Shown here one piece after another: positions 1 through 12,289 of a stretch of 64,000 nucleotides of DNA. Position 1 is the stretch's first letter. Each line of letters starts with the position of its first letter. A program made the position numbers and the translations under genes. The stretch is from positions 246,001-310,000 of the forward strand of contig CALSFV010000077.1 of assembly GCA_943737045.1 (NCBI GenBank), written 5' to 3'. A model generated the notes under the pieces. That model had not been told where the DNA came from. It was given only the letters and a program-made list of their open reading frames with translations, and did not search any database. The DNA is from Parapristionchus giblindavisi. Lineage: Eukaryota > Nematoda > Chromadorea > Rhabditida > Diplogasteridae.

Positions 1-3000
1 AAAAAAATTGTGACCGAATTAGACATGATAAGCTATTGTTATTAATAATAATGCAAATTAGATAAGAAATAAGTGGTACCAAGCGAATTTGACGATATTC
101 GACTTCTTTGCTTACCATAAACATATTACTAGTATTATTATTATCATATGGTGTAATGAGATCAATAGATCACGCGGTAAAGTAGGTCCGATGAAGAGAT
201 TAGGGTCTCCGATTGAATATGAATTATCACCGACCTAGCAGTGATCCCCCTTGAATAACGGAATGGCCTTTACCTTTTCCAACTAAATGATGGACTTACA
301 GAGATCTCGGTGCTGGTTGCGATGACATGGACTTCCGAAGGGCGTATCATCACGGAGTGGAGATATGGTATCCGGATGGAATGAGTGGAGGATCATCATT
401 CAAGGTGAATAAACAAGAGATAATATGCTCTTCTAAAAAAATCACTGTTGTTGATCCATGTAGGTCCCACGGTCCGATTCATAATCCTCGCACCAAAATC
501 ACTCTAAGTTTTTAATGGAACACATCGAGCTAATTTGAAACTCTCCGCTCTGGCAACGTTCTCTCTCGCTTTCCTTGTCTACGAGAGAGCGTTGCCAAAG
601 CGGAGAGCAGTTAGTTCGGGATGATCCTTTAAATTACTATTTGATTTTCACTGTCTAGAGCCTATGGCTGAAATAGTGATCCTCTATATAGTATTGAGTA
701 CAGTTGCATGATTTTTATAATTTTCAATTTGTATGATTTATGATTGGGTTGTTTTAGGCATGTACCGATAGCCTCGACAGTGCGAAGTGTTCGAATTCGC
801 TGAGTCCCCGATACAATTGGGAAGACCATCGATGGTTAGTTATTACTTCGGATCATTGCTAGAATACCAATTGTTATCTATTATTATTACACAATGATCT
901 CAAATAGCACCTTATCGTACCGAGAAAATGCTCACATTTTGTCGTAAATAGTACACATTTGCGCACCTAGGACAAATGCGTAATTGTGAACATAGACATC
1001 TGTGGACAAATCCAAATAAGTATAAATTATCAGGATCTTTTTGTCGAGTCCGATACCGTACCTTTTGCTATTCGACAAATCGAATCGTATCTGTGTGCTA
1101 TTGCGGAAACTTGATACAGCTTTATATGACATACTTATATGGACATACATACATTAGTATACTTTATGAACATTGTAAGAAACTTGGTATTCGGGCAAGG
1201 GACATGCGAGAGATTTAAGTGAACACTCGCGGGGTTCCAATGTAAAAAAAAATGTGTATGGTGGCAAATACGCAAGAAATTTCGATAGTTTTGTTAAACA
1301 GCAATATTGCTATTTATATACAATTTTACATTATAGGTACTACGGCGTGCACGTGTGGACTCACGGGCACGACCAGAACTGCGAAGTTCCCTTCCCTGAT
1401 CAGGATCAACAGGGAAAATCTGCTTCTGTCCTGTCTACAGTTCCCATAGTTATTAGTGCAATTCTCTATAGACTCTTTCTCTAGGCATCTCTGTTCATTT
1501 GGTGATACTCAGTTTCTCAATCATAATGATAGATCATTCTAATAAATTGTTTCAATCGAAGTAATCAATGCAACGCATTTATCACAGTTTTTCAAGAGAT
1601 TAGCATAAGTATGAAATAATTGTATTTCGGTGTCATTACCTTATGGAGTAAAAAGCAAATTTGTTCACGTGAAGGCATTTTTTCATATTTATTTATAAGA
1701 GGCCCACGGCATGTGAATATTAAAGAATTACTATTCCGCATGCTAAATTTCGTGGGGGGTTCTGTGAAGACATCTAGGTCAAATCTGCGAAGTGGCGCCT
1801 GATATTTTGACAGTACAGCACGAGATTGATCCCCTTTTACACTCTCTCTAGCAACATTAATAGCGAGTGAGGGAGGAATAGTGTGTATTGTCATCATACA
1901 CATGCATACATATATCGACGAAAACGTGATTGGGAAAGATCAGTGACGTCACGCGACCTCTTTGTGAGCTACCTACTAAGCCCTTCAGCGAATTAGCACG
2001 TTGTTTATGGAGTAGCGCATATCAAGAACTAGCACTTTCCAAACGCCCTAGCAAACAATTAAAGCATATTGTTACCATGATTAGGTACCGTAAGTTTGTC
2101 AAATCATAGATCTCCGAAGTGGCAACTGTATTTTCCAAAAATAGTCACGCACAATCGTATTTTTGAAAATATTCTAATAGTAATCTGGCCATTTCGCCAA
2201 ATCCGTCCACCCTCGCACCCGAGCTCTAGCATAGCATCTGCACAGACCACTGCAAAAGTTGTGAAATGTCATCTCTGTCGTAAGAGGTTTTTGTTCCTTC
2301 CCGAAATAGCGTGTGATTGATAAATATAGACACCTTTTTGACGTAGATGTGGCTGAAAAGAACCTTCGTAAAGATCCTATGGGATATTGTGGAGTTGGCG
2401 AAGAATAGAGCGGATTACTAACAAGTCGTAAGTCGTACTTAAACCACAACGGTTTCCTCTTATCACTTTGTTCTCTATCTCCGATATATTGGGTAACGAT
2501 AATAGCGTTTCTCTTACAGTAAACTCCGTTCTTTATTGTTACTCGAACGTTCAATCGGCTATATATAGTGCATGCAGTTTCGTTGTTCAAAAACGAAATC
2601 ACCTAATGCGATGAAATTCATCTAACCCTTTTCGACCCTTAATCCTCCCCAACCCATTATTTTTTATGGAAATAAAAAAATATATATAAATAAATATGTA
2701 CAATTGGTCAATCACGTTCCACCAAGAGATATCCCCCATCCGCTCCACGTTGTTGCATCAGTTTTAATGAACTTTTTCCCTCGCTCCCCGTCTCTCTAAA
2801 ATAGAGATGATGGGGGGAACAATAAATCAGTACGTGTCAACGTGGCCGCCGCGTGGTTGAGATGAAGAGAATCTAGTTGATGAGGTGACGCATGATGTTT
2901 GCATCGCTAGAAGAACAGTAACGAAGAAGCTAACTCTTCGCGAAATCCCTCACTTTCTCGGTATGTCAGAGAGTGCAATCATAATTAGCTGGGGGAATTC

Positions 3001-4500
3001 CTCGTGCGCTGCTCACAGGTAATGAAATGAAAATAAATGATTTCTTATTTTTAATTTACACATTTTTCATAGATTATCGTATTCGTTATTTATCATACAT
3101 CAAGGTAACACGTATACGCCGTATTCATATGCGCGTAGGCATGTCCGAACAACACTTATATTGGTACAAATACGTGTCTACTAAGGACAACGGCAATGTG
3201 ACAGTTGTATGATGAAATGTGCATAGTCTCTGTAGAATGGTTGAGCCAGATCACTGAGCGGATTCCCTCCTTTCTCACGCAAAAGGGCCGCCATAGCTCA
3301 TGATCTTCTGTACTATGCATCGTGGGATGTATGTAATCTCAATGACAGAGGTAGTGAAATGCAACACGACGTCTCGTTTTCTAGTATTCCTATGTTGTCT
3401 AATATCTAAGAACAAATGTGTTATAGAAAGTTGACTGCGTGGATGTCATACAACCATATTAAAAGGTGGCAGTCTGGATAAATGAATGTTGTTGTCTCGA
3501 TCCCAGAGTGCAAAAGATGAGGAAACTGTTGATACGGCCATTAATTTCATGTTTATGTGGAGTACCCGCACGAATTGCTCTACTTCGCACACTTGGGATC
3601 TGTCGCGCAAACAACTAGACTACTCTCTGTTATATCGTGCTCATTATAATACGAAAATTATAGACAACAACATACTGGAAATGTACTGTAGTCATGCAAG
3701 AGTGGTTACGGTATGCGTCTTTTTCTCGCTTTAGCACAAATGATACCGTATGCGACAGTTATAATCGAAATTTGTACGATGAGTTTCAGTTATCAAAGTT
3801 GAATTGTATCGAAATGTGATCATTGTCATGCCTATTTTTTTCAGAAACAAGCGAATGCACATTTGGAATCGTTATCAAAAAAAATCTTTTAAAATGATAC
3901 ATTTCCGCAACATGAAAGAGGAAGAGAAAAGCAATCAGAGATAACGCAACGAAACATTTCCGTATACCTGACAACGGGTTGAGGACGGATTTCCGCCGAC
4001 GCTATTAAGCGACCGCGTCAAACTAAGTCAGAATTCAGCCACTTCAGATCAATTTGTGATATAAAGGTCTGCTCAGTTCTGACGTCCTTCTTCTTACTAA
4101 AAATCGCATCTGCATATGAGAGACAAACGCTAATGGATAGAAATAGTTCTCATCATACCGGTTTTCATTCTGCGGTTCTCATACGACCTACTGCCCTTTC
4201 ATGCAGCTGATCTGTTAACGCACCAACCCTATCATTACATTCATTTTACAAATCTTTTCTGTCACGCTGCCACTGTGGAAAAAACCGAAATCGCATAGTC
4301 CATCTCGTTCCCTTTGTCATCTAATCAATCGCCCCAATTTTCTGATGATACAAAGAACAATGGTTTTCGTTGACGACTAGTCCAAAACGTTGACTATATC
4401 AGTGCAACCATGGTTCGTACCCATATTTATGGTCAATTGATGTGATTCACGTGAAAGCCGCGCTCTTATTCCCCTCTTTCGCTGATACGTAGATGCACAC
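1..4500. other. Intergenic, no supported gene
   Basis: Read in all frames without finding a chain of exons. A minus-strand open frame (2174-2602, 142 codons) has no recognisable domain. Contents supported: one MITE-1 copy (512-632) and, at 215-290, a short copy of a dispersed sequence with GACCTAGCAGTGATC that recurs near 18.86 kb and more weakly near 19.2 and 34.9 kb. Confidence 0.5.
512..632. mobile_element. MITE-1 copy 1
   Basis: Starts TTAATGGAACACATCGAGC and ends GATCCTTTAAA, with the family core CTCTCCGCTCTGGCAAC and its inverted partner. It is the reference description for MITE-1: 110-125 bp, terminal arms AGGCACACCCCGAGCTAATT, inner arms CTCCGCTCTGGCAA, a central CTCTCTCG...CGAGAGAG, and TTAA at both ends. 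Confidence 0.85.
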
Positions 4501-4523
4501 AGGCTAATTCTCACGCAATCCCC

Positions 4524-4785
4524 TCATTGCATTGCAGAGAGACACAGCCCACTCTTCCTTCCATCCGCCGTGGTTCATCCTATTTTGCCAAAAACCACTC
4601 AGACAAATGACAAGCGTCTCACACAGATGTTGTATTATCGGGGAATTCGCCTCCCGAGATGGAGTAAGCACATTATCGTCCCTGAGGACATCGCCATCGT
4701 TTTTTACTTCTCTTCCCGGAAATGGGTGCTCGAAAATACAGAGTGCGGAACAACAATTCGTAGAGGGCTGCCTGAGTTCAGTTGA
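4524..4785 (+). CDS. Orphan exon-like ORF
   Basis: Directly after an acceptor-like CATTGCAG a frame stays open for about 86 codons to TGA, including TTQTNDKRLTQMLYYRGIRL, then PRWSKHIIVPEDIAIVFYF and a closing CGTTIRRGLPEFS. Amino-acid make-up looks protein-like rather than random, but no family is recognised and upstream exons were not found. It could be a decayed transposon fragment. Confidence 0.3.
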
Positions 4786-4885
4786 CGCCTAGTGAAAAGA
4801 CTTTTTAAAAGAAAAATATAGAGGAAAATGACCATGTTAAATTGCACCTAATAATATGTACTCGTTCGATAAGTAGTCCGAATTT

Positions 4886-4976
4886 TTAAAGGCACACCAC
4901 GAGCTAATTTTACTCACTTTTTGTGTACGAGAGACCATCGTCGAGAGTATCAAATTAGCTCGTGGTGTACATTTAA
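4886..4976. mobile_element. MITE-1 copy 2 (internally deleted)
   Basis: TTAA-AGGCACACCACGAGC to GCTCGTGGTGTACATTTAA; the inner CTCCGCTCTGG arm is missing on one side. Confidence 0.85.
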
Positions 4977-5560
4977 AGGATGAGAAAAAGTTAATACTAG
5001 GGCAATGATTTCTCGGATGCTCAATATGGGGTGTCATTGTCTATCCCACTTTTTGTGTACAACAAGCAATATTCGAACAAGAGCATTTCTTCAAATTCAT
5101 TGTCAGGGTGCATGCTTGGAAAAATTCATCGTGTTTTTGTTGTGACGCAAGTCCAAGTTCGAATTCCAGGGATCTAACCTTAGTCAGTGGTCGCTTAATT
5201 TCATGCACCATGTCTTATTGTTAGAGATCTAGAATTAAAGAAAATTTCGTTGAAGAAGCAGGTGACCGACGGTTTGATTCCCTCTCAAATGCTACTGTGT
5301 TTACTCCCTTTTCGGTTGATGCTCTCGAATCTTCTTCTTACCCTATACAGTAAGCATGCACTGGACAAGGGGGTGGTTGAAAAACAGGCCTTTTCTCCTC
5401 TCCTCCATCATTCTATGCGTCGTCCTTCCTCGTACTTCGCACTTTAGTTTTTCCCAACAACCCCTCTTCCTTGTAGCCCCAATCGCCGCCTTCTTCTTTG
5501 CCATTCCACAATATACCGTACAAGCTGTGAATGAGCGAGAACAGTGATATATGTCAACTA

Positions 5561-5566
5561 TTTATT
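5561..5566 (-). terminator. AATAAA polyadenylation signal for the MXL-3-like gene
   Basis: AATAAA on the minus strand, about 285 nt after the stop codon. It is a plausible 3' end for the transcription factor gene; no other AATAAA was found closer to the stop by eye. Confidence 0.45.
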
Positions 5567-5849
5567 ATCGTACAGATATAACGGTTACAACGGGGATAGT
5601 ACAGAATACAGTAATCGAGAGGAATGAGACCATGAGCGAATACACGTTACACGAAGAACTTGACGGGGCTTCAGAATGATTAATTAGGAGGTAGCGATAA
5701 TATTATTTTAATACATCTTTGAGAATAATCTGTCACGATCTCAATATATATGAGGGGATGAGCTATGTACGGTTGGACTAGCGGGGACGACTAGAGGGAT
5801 ACATACACGTATAGGGTTCAGTAAAACATGAGTTGAACACATGAGTTGT

Positions 5850-7189
5850 TTAGAAGAGGAGAGGCGACACGAACTGGGCGGTAGTGTCTTTCAGGGCTAG
5901 ACTATTGAAGGAGATGAGTGAGGCGAGATCTTTGGGGAATAGGCCTGCTTGCGACTCTTGCTGCTTGCTGTTCATCGCGAGGAGCATGGCGATATTGGCC
6001 ATGGTGGAAGGCTCGGGAGGGAATCGAAGTTGCATCGCGGGCTTGGATGGAATGACTGGCGAGAATGACGAGGCAGCAGACACAACGGGATGCGAGATGG
6101 GCTCTGTAATTAGGTCTGATTACTAATGTGAACTTAATTAATTCATGGTTACTTAGTGTTAAGTATTAAGTAATATGCTTACCAATATTGATGGTAGGCG
6201 CGGTGGTAGTTGTGGTCATCACAGCGGGAGAAGTGATAGTCTGCGTGGATGATGATGGAGTGCTGGAGTAGTCTTCTGAAAATGAATGACTTAGTAATGG
6301 ACGTAAGGAGGGTTAAGTTGCCAAATAAGCTTAGTCAAATTAAGTCTAGTACTTACTGGCTAGTTGTTCATTGTGTCTCTTGAGCTCCTCCATGGCCTGG
6401 GCTTGCTCTTGGATGCGGGTCTGCATCAGGTGGATGTACTCGACGGCTCGCTTGAGGATGAGGGCGCGAGACGACTGAAATGAATTAGTTAAGTCTCAAG
6501 TCTTAAGTTAATAAATCACTAAGTGCTAACTGCTGAGTCATCAAGTTCCACTAAATAAAAACCCTAGTTAACATTTAACATAGCTGTAAGCAAACCCTAA
6601 AATACAAGGGTTACAAAATCCTAAGGGTTCAGAACCCAATGTGTAACGGTTTGAAACCGTCGTATTTAAGGGTTTGCTTACTGTGCAGCATGCCAACTAG
6701 GGTTTTTATCAGTGTAAGTACGAGGGTAATTTGTTTACCTTCTCGCCCTCCAGCAGAGGGATGGCTTCTTTCAAGCTCATGAAGTGATCCTTGATATGAT
6801 CTCGTCTCCGACGCTCCAGTTCGTTGTGATGAGCCCTGCGCTCATCATCAACGCCAGGCGATCCCTTTCTGGGTGTGGAGGCGGAATCGTCCTGAACAGA
6901 AAACATTAGGATACTGTAAAATAATGTTAGGTCTACGGTAGCTACCGTAGTCTAGACTTCATAAAAGCAGAAGACTTACATCGGAAAGGTCCGAGTTGGA
7001 GTTGCGCTTGGCGAATAGCTGGCGGTCAATGTGCTCATTGGTGCGCTTGCGTCCGCGCGGCGACGCAGCCGGCTGTATGACGTCGAAGCCGGAGAGCGAT
7101 GTGGCAGCCGGAGCGCTCACCATCAAGGAGGTGAGCGAGAGTGGAGAGTTGTTGTTTGTGTACGAGGAAGGCAAGAGAACGGGAACCAT
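5850..7189 (-). CDS. mxl-3: MXL-3-like (Max-like) bHLH-leucine zipper transcription factor, complete
   Basis: Predicted nuclear DNA-binding protein of the Max/Mlx class, which dimerises through its zipper and binds E-boxes (CACGTG). Five coding exons on the minus strand: 7189-6980, 6891-6739, 6474-6357, 6275-6183, 6115-5850. All junctions are GT-AG and in phase, giving 279 aa. The basic region (about residues 86-102) reads [21 protein letters not shown]92, E96 and R100 match the E-box contact residues of Max. Helix 2 reads [18 protein letters not shown] and runs into a short zipper ([20 protein letters not shown]). Low-complexity Ser/Thr-rich and Pro-rich stretches follow. The ATG lies 2 nt after a TTGCAG acceptor (7192-7194), so the mRNA is either trans-spliced or has an upstream non-coding exon. 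The assignment to MXL-3 rather than MXL-1 rests on the [16 protein letters not shown] and [12 protein letters not shown] wording as I remember the family; the bHLH-zip call itself is firm. Confidence 0.9.
6553..6712. repeat. Palindromic element inside intron 2 of the MXL-3-like gene
   Basis: The outer arms ATAAAAACCCTAGTT and AACTAGGGTTTTTAT pair, then GCAAACCCTAAAATAC pairs with GTATTTAAGGGTTTGC, then shorter GGGTT/AACCC pieces. The whole intron is essentially this imperfect hairpin. It is probably a MITE; no target-site duplication could be fixed. Confidence 0.6.
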
Positions 7190-7691
7190 GTCTGCAATCG
7201 TAATTGATAATAGCATTAATCAAGTGAAGCATACATCATAAGGATGAAGTAATGTAGGGATAGTCACGCAAGTACAAGTGTCTAGCGATGTATGAAGCAG
7301 AGCAAAGTATAAAGTATCAAAGGGGTCAGGAGGGGCAAGAGGAGTCGGGCGCACAGACAGCCCGGCAGCTCACTTATGCTCGACTGTGAGGGGTGGAGTC
7401 TAGTGAGGGGCGAGTAGTAGTGGTGGGCTTCCCCCCTCTTACTAGACTCCGCCCATGTGTGTCCATGCGGGGTACACGAGTGGAGAGATAAATACAAGAT
7501 AGAGAGAGACGAGAGGAAGAGGCGCAGAGAGACAGAGAGACTGAAAGAGACATACACATAGAACGAAGAAGTGAAGGGAGAACATGGAACACGACAACAA
7601 TAAGTACAAGCACTACTATGCACCCTGGGTGTGCGAAAATAGTAGCCAAATACGAGGAAGTAGAGTATGACTGACTAAGAAGGGGCGCGGA

Positions 7692-7815
7692 TTAAAGGCA
7701 TACGCCGAGCTAATTTGAACTTCTCCGATCTGACAATGCTCTCTCGTAGACAAAGAATACGAGAGAGTATCGCCAGAGCGGAGAGTTTCAAATTAGCTCG
7801 GGGTGAGCGCATTAA
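7692..7815. mobile_element. MITE-1 copy 3
   Basis: TTAAAGGCATACGCCGAGC to GGTGAGCGCATTAA. TTAA is kept on both sides although the adjoining bases have diverged, supporting TTAA as the target duplication. Confidence 0.9.
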
Positions 7816-8395
7816 GGCGGAAACTGGCCATGTTGTCAGGCGCGTAAGACAAAAGAAGGCACGCTTCGAGACATTATGAATCGGGAATGGGAATAATCAT
7901 AGATCGGCAGACGTTGTTGAATGAGTGGGGATATCAAGCGCGGGCAGTATGGGACATGGCGCAAGATAGATGGGATGCGCTTAGGCTGCGAGACGACAGT
8001 GCTATTAATGTCAGCGAAAGCTGATGTAAGACAGGGGCGAGAGTGGGGGACGGACCGGGAGTGACTGCGTCCCGTCCCATTAATCACTGTTTAGAGTGAT
8101 GGGCGAGAACGATAGCGTGATTGGTCGTACTGTGGAGGCAGGCGGGGGAATGGAAGAAGAAGAACCTTGCTCGCTATGTAGTCCCGTAGAGGTAGCCGGC
8201 TGGGATGAGATCAAAGTATGAAGAGGAAGGGGAGAAGAGGAGTAAGGAGTGGAAGAATGGCGACGATAGAGGAGTGGATGAAGAGGAAAAGTGAGCAGGA
8301 AGATGACAGAGAGATAGTGGAGATGATGAAAGGGAGGAGGAGTGTGATAGGGGAGGAGAAGACAAAGTACAAGACGGACGGAATACACAAGGCAA

Positions 8396-8521
8396 CACGT
8401 GTGATGGTTCACGTGAATGATTGAGAGGAAGGAGAGGAAATGTAGAGAGAGACAGAATCGAGTTCCTTTGTGTTTGCACACACATACACACAGTTCAGTG
8501 CCATTACCTCTCGACCACGTG
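8396..8521. promoter_or_regulatory. Cluster of three CACGTG E-boxes upstream of the MXL-3-like gene
   Basis: CACGTG occurs at 8396-8401, 8410-8415 and 8516-8521, about 1.2 kb upstream of the mxl-3-like start; another is at 9292-9297. Max-family dimers bind this hexamer, so auto- or cross-regulation is conceivable. The hexamer is expected roughly 16 times by chance in 64 kb, so only the clustering is notable. Confidence 0.3.
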
Positions 8522-9995
8522 GTGTCTGCCAGTCAACAACCTCTATTATTAGTAACTTCTCTCGTACAGCTGCACGGACATATTCCCAAAGCACGAGCTG
8601 TACTACCGTACACAATTTCATTTTGTATTCCTGGGATAAGTGTTACCGAGTAGATGAACTACAAAGACTGTCACGATGGCTGCGTCATCTAAGGGGAGAG
8701 AGACTACACAGAACGACAACACACTACGCTCGCATACATGCCTAACGCGCACTGCACTTTCCTCTATCGCCGGTTTCCGAAAACATGCCGGCTCAGGGAT
8801 TTTCGAACTATAACATTATTTGTCCGAGGAGGGTCGAAAAAACAGACCCGCGCACGTATTCCTCGAAAAGCGGAAGACGCCAGAGATCGCGCAGTAGAAC
8901 CGAATGAGAAACTCTCGCTGTCTGCACACATGGGAAATGAGTACTTGAAACGAAAGAACTAGGAGGGAGCGAGTCTTGAGGCATGGCGAGTTGGCTGGTA
9001 AATAGGATGGTGATTAAGAGGCAATTATGATGTGTTACTGAAATTTTGCTTACTAGGACACATACACACAAATATCGTCCTTATGCTAAAACGGGAAATA
9101 ATCCCTTACTGGCAGGTTATTTTTCTCTGAGCGTAGGACATATTGGGTTCATTCATTCAGATAACATAGGATGTAATCTGTGTTATTTTGGTCTCTCATA
9201 CCTGTCTGGGCGAGTTGAATCACGACGGTGGTCAAGTGATCGGTGCAGTGTAGAGTTAGAGATCATTTAGTCACCTCAATCATCTCCGCCTCACGTGCCT
9301 CCCTCATCCTCTTTATCGTCTTTCCTTGCTTTTCTCCCCCATCCATCTATTCCACACTACCCAGAGTTCGCGGGCACTTCTACGATAGGCAGTAAACACG
9401 TTGTGTTTGTGCGAGCCTAAGGGAGTAGTGCGAGGTTGTCTGGCTCGCCTGTGTCGTACTCAGTAAAAAGAGAAGATGGACGACAGCAAAACAACGTACA
9501 AGCCCGGAGAGCCAGGAGACACAGTCTCGAACTTTCCATAAGCGTTCAAGACTTAGAGGGCTCCTTTTTTGCGTTGATGAGGGTGGGATTAATCCCTCAT
9601 CTTCTGATGCGCAATATCGCGCTTGGTCTGCTTACCGTACGGAAGAGAGAGATCAGGAGATCTAGTAAACTCATCGACTTATCCGTCCAGTGTGACCGGA
9701 TTAGCGATTCCTGAGAGGAAGGCGGCCAAATCCTTCGCTGAAGCCGCTCTCTGAATCTATGATAATACTTGACCGGCTTCTCCCACCCTCTCCTAATTCG
9801 GCCAAAGGGGATTTGTTTAGGCGCGAGGGTGTAATTGGAATTATTATAATGATTTGACGGGATTAGAGCAGTACTTCTTGGTATCTGATATTAGTGTTAT
9901 ACTGCAGTTGAAGATATGTAAGATAAGATTTATCAAAAAAGGAATACATGTCGAAATGCATAGTATTGGCATGAATAAACAATCATCATTACGAC

Positions 9996-10107
9996 TTGTT
10001 TATTATTCTTTATGCGGTGTTACTTTTTCAAAATGTGCTCACGCCGAAACGTATTCGTAACGTCTCCGTCCTTACAGCGGAGAGTACGGAGTGCGTAACA
10101 CCGCATT
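9996..10107. mobile_element. Harbinger-like palindromic MITE
   Basis: TTA-TGCGGTGTTAC at the left and GTAACACCGCA-TTA at the right give terminal inverted repeats with a 3-bp TTA duplication, as expected for PIF/Harbinger elements. The interior holds CGTAACGTCTCCGTCCTTAC. A related element lies at 52993-53086. Confidence 0.65.
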
Positions 10108-10287
10108 AATAACCAAAGTTATTTCGATGATGTGCGTGCACTTATTCGGAAAGGTGCATCGACGACAAGTCGAGGTCATGGTACGCCAAGCTGATAAGCA
10201 CACGTGTCACGATTGTTACATTGATCTCCACTTGGAGATAAGGAGAAGGAAAGCAACTATGTTCAGGTTTATGAGGGCGATCATTGT

Positions 10288-11879
10288 TACAGTGCTGGCC
10301 AATATTCTAACATATTTTGGTTTTTCAGCCATAACTTCCTTCGCAGTCAACCGTTTCTCTTCATTTTTTAGTATGTTTGTATAGATGATGCTGTGATATA
10401 GTGACCCTATTTTGATCGCGATTGGATCACATACAACGGAATAGTGGTCAATTTACGAAAAATGACAATTTTCACCGAATTCAGCACCTGGGCATATCGG
10501 CCATTGGGGTCACCGGGGCAGCTTGGATTCAGTTCTACGTGTGGAATCTGTGTGCTGCAATGACTGTTGGAAAGTATCAAGGTGTGGGGTTGATCAGGTT
10601 ATCGACGATGATGGCGAGAATCGCAGCTGAAGCGCGTTGAAATTGCTCGGACTTCTCGGCCGCGTTCTTTTCCTTTCTCTTCCTTCTAACCCTTCGCAGC
10701 ACGCTCCAATACCTCCCATATGTGCTGGATGATGTTCAGGAAACATGATTTACTATATCCATCCACCTAGCGGACCCAACTACGACTACACTAGGCGGCA
10801 ACATGGAGCAGACCTGTGCTTGAGACCGTTATCCAGCACCATAACGAAGGCGCGGCAGTGCGTGGCGCGGACCCAGTGCAGTATCGTCTTCTCCCAGATG
10901 TTCTCGAAGCTGTAGCGATCGTAAATGCCCTACATCCAAAACCGGGGACCAATTCCGCGGCGGGAGAAGCATCCCCGAACAAGAATCGAAAAGCATGAGT
11001 GATAAGGGCCCGCTACCATCTGCTCTGGACCAGCGAGGAGCGATTTATGGTGGCCAGGATCGACAACAGCGTGCACAACCTCTTCGGTGGTTACGGTACA
11101 AAGTGGGTTCGTCGTCCTACCGGCTTTCTATTCGACCTCAAGTACCATTCCCCCGACGGTCAAGCATGTTAGTGGCAGTGTCCTTATCTGAGGACGCTTC
11201 TCCCGCCGCGGAATGGGTCCCCGGTTTCGGATGTAGGGCATTTACGATCGCTACAGCTTCGAGAACAGCTGGGAGAAGACGATACTGCACTGGGTCCGCG
11301 CCACGCACCGCCGCGCCTTCGTTATGGTGCTGGATAACGGTCTCAAGCACAGTTCTGCTCCATGTTGCCGCCTAGTGTAGTCGTAGTTGGGTCCGCTAGG
11401 TGGATGGATATAGTAAATCATGTTTCCTGAACATCATCCAGCACATATGGGAGGTATTGGAGCGTGCTGCGAAGGGTTAGAAGGAACAGAAAGGAAAAGA
11501 ACACGGCCGAGAAGTCCGAGCAATTTCAACGCGCTTCAGCTGCGATTCTCGCCATCATCGTCGATAACCTGATCAACCCCACACCTTGATACTTTCCAAC
11601 AGTCATTGCAGCACACAGATTCCACACGTAGAACTGAATCCAAGCTGCCCCGGTGACCCCAATGGCCGATATGCCCAGGTGCTGAATTCGGTGAAAATTG
11701 TCATTTTTCGTAAATTAACCACTATTCCGTTGTATGTGATCCAATAGCGATCAGAATAGGGTCACTATATCACAGTATCATCTATACAAACATACTAAAA
11801 AATGAAGAGAAACGGTTGACTGCGAAGGAAGTTATGGCTGAAAAACCAAAATATGTTAGAATATTGGCCAGCACTGTAC
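10288..11879. repeat. Long inverted repeat, two arms of about 690 bp around a 214-bp spacer
   Basis: Left arm 10288-10976 and right arm 11191-11879 are reverse complements with scattered mismatches, from GTGCTGGCCAATATTCTAAC at the outer end to GCCGCGGAATTGG-like sequence at the inner end. Only the spacer is single copy; in one frame it reads as protein (EERFMVARIDNSVHNLFGGY, then GTKWVRRPTGFLFDLKY), and the adjoining right arm also has a coding-like run (ENSWEKTILHWVRATHRRAF) before stops. It looks like an inverted duplication of a gene fragment. The parent gene was not recognised. Confidence 0.9.
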
Positions 11880-12289
11880 ACTGAATGAATGAATGTAAGT
11901 GCTAATTTGAAGGCGTTTCATGCGCGTCACGTGAATGCTGAGGAGAGTTTGCTAATTCAAACAACATTTCTTCATATTTGATAGCACGTTTTAATCTTTC
12001 TATGTTTTTGTCAACTAAAGTGATCTCTCTGTAAGAAATGATAAAGAGTACGAAAAAGTAATATAGCGCCAGCAGTTAAATTGCATCAGGGTTCACCACA
12101 CCGTAATTTTTCATGCCATTTTGACAAGTTTTCAATGACCGCTCTCTGTGTTGGAGAAACGTTATGCTTATGCGCTAATTCTGTCTGAGTACCCATTGGA
12201 ATTAGTTCAAGTAGCACTTGTCCCGAGAATTTTGCGAAAAATTCCACGGTTTCTCGCAGTACTTTAAAATCATCGCGATAAGAGTACCC

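Noticed and set aside
2174..2602. 142-codon minus-strand ORF
   Set aside because: No recognisable motif, no splice context and unremarkable composition; likely chance.
5250..5547. Overlapping plus-strand ORFs, one hydrophobic
   Set aside because: They lie at and beyond the 3' end of the mxl-3-like gene, overlap in two frames, and start inside CT-rich sequence.
7282..8653. Many ORFs of 70-130 codons on both strands
   Set aside because: Sequence is GA/CT biased; frames are rich in Ser/Leu/Arg as expected from purine-pyrimidine asymmetry, with no domains.
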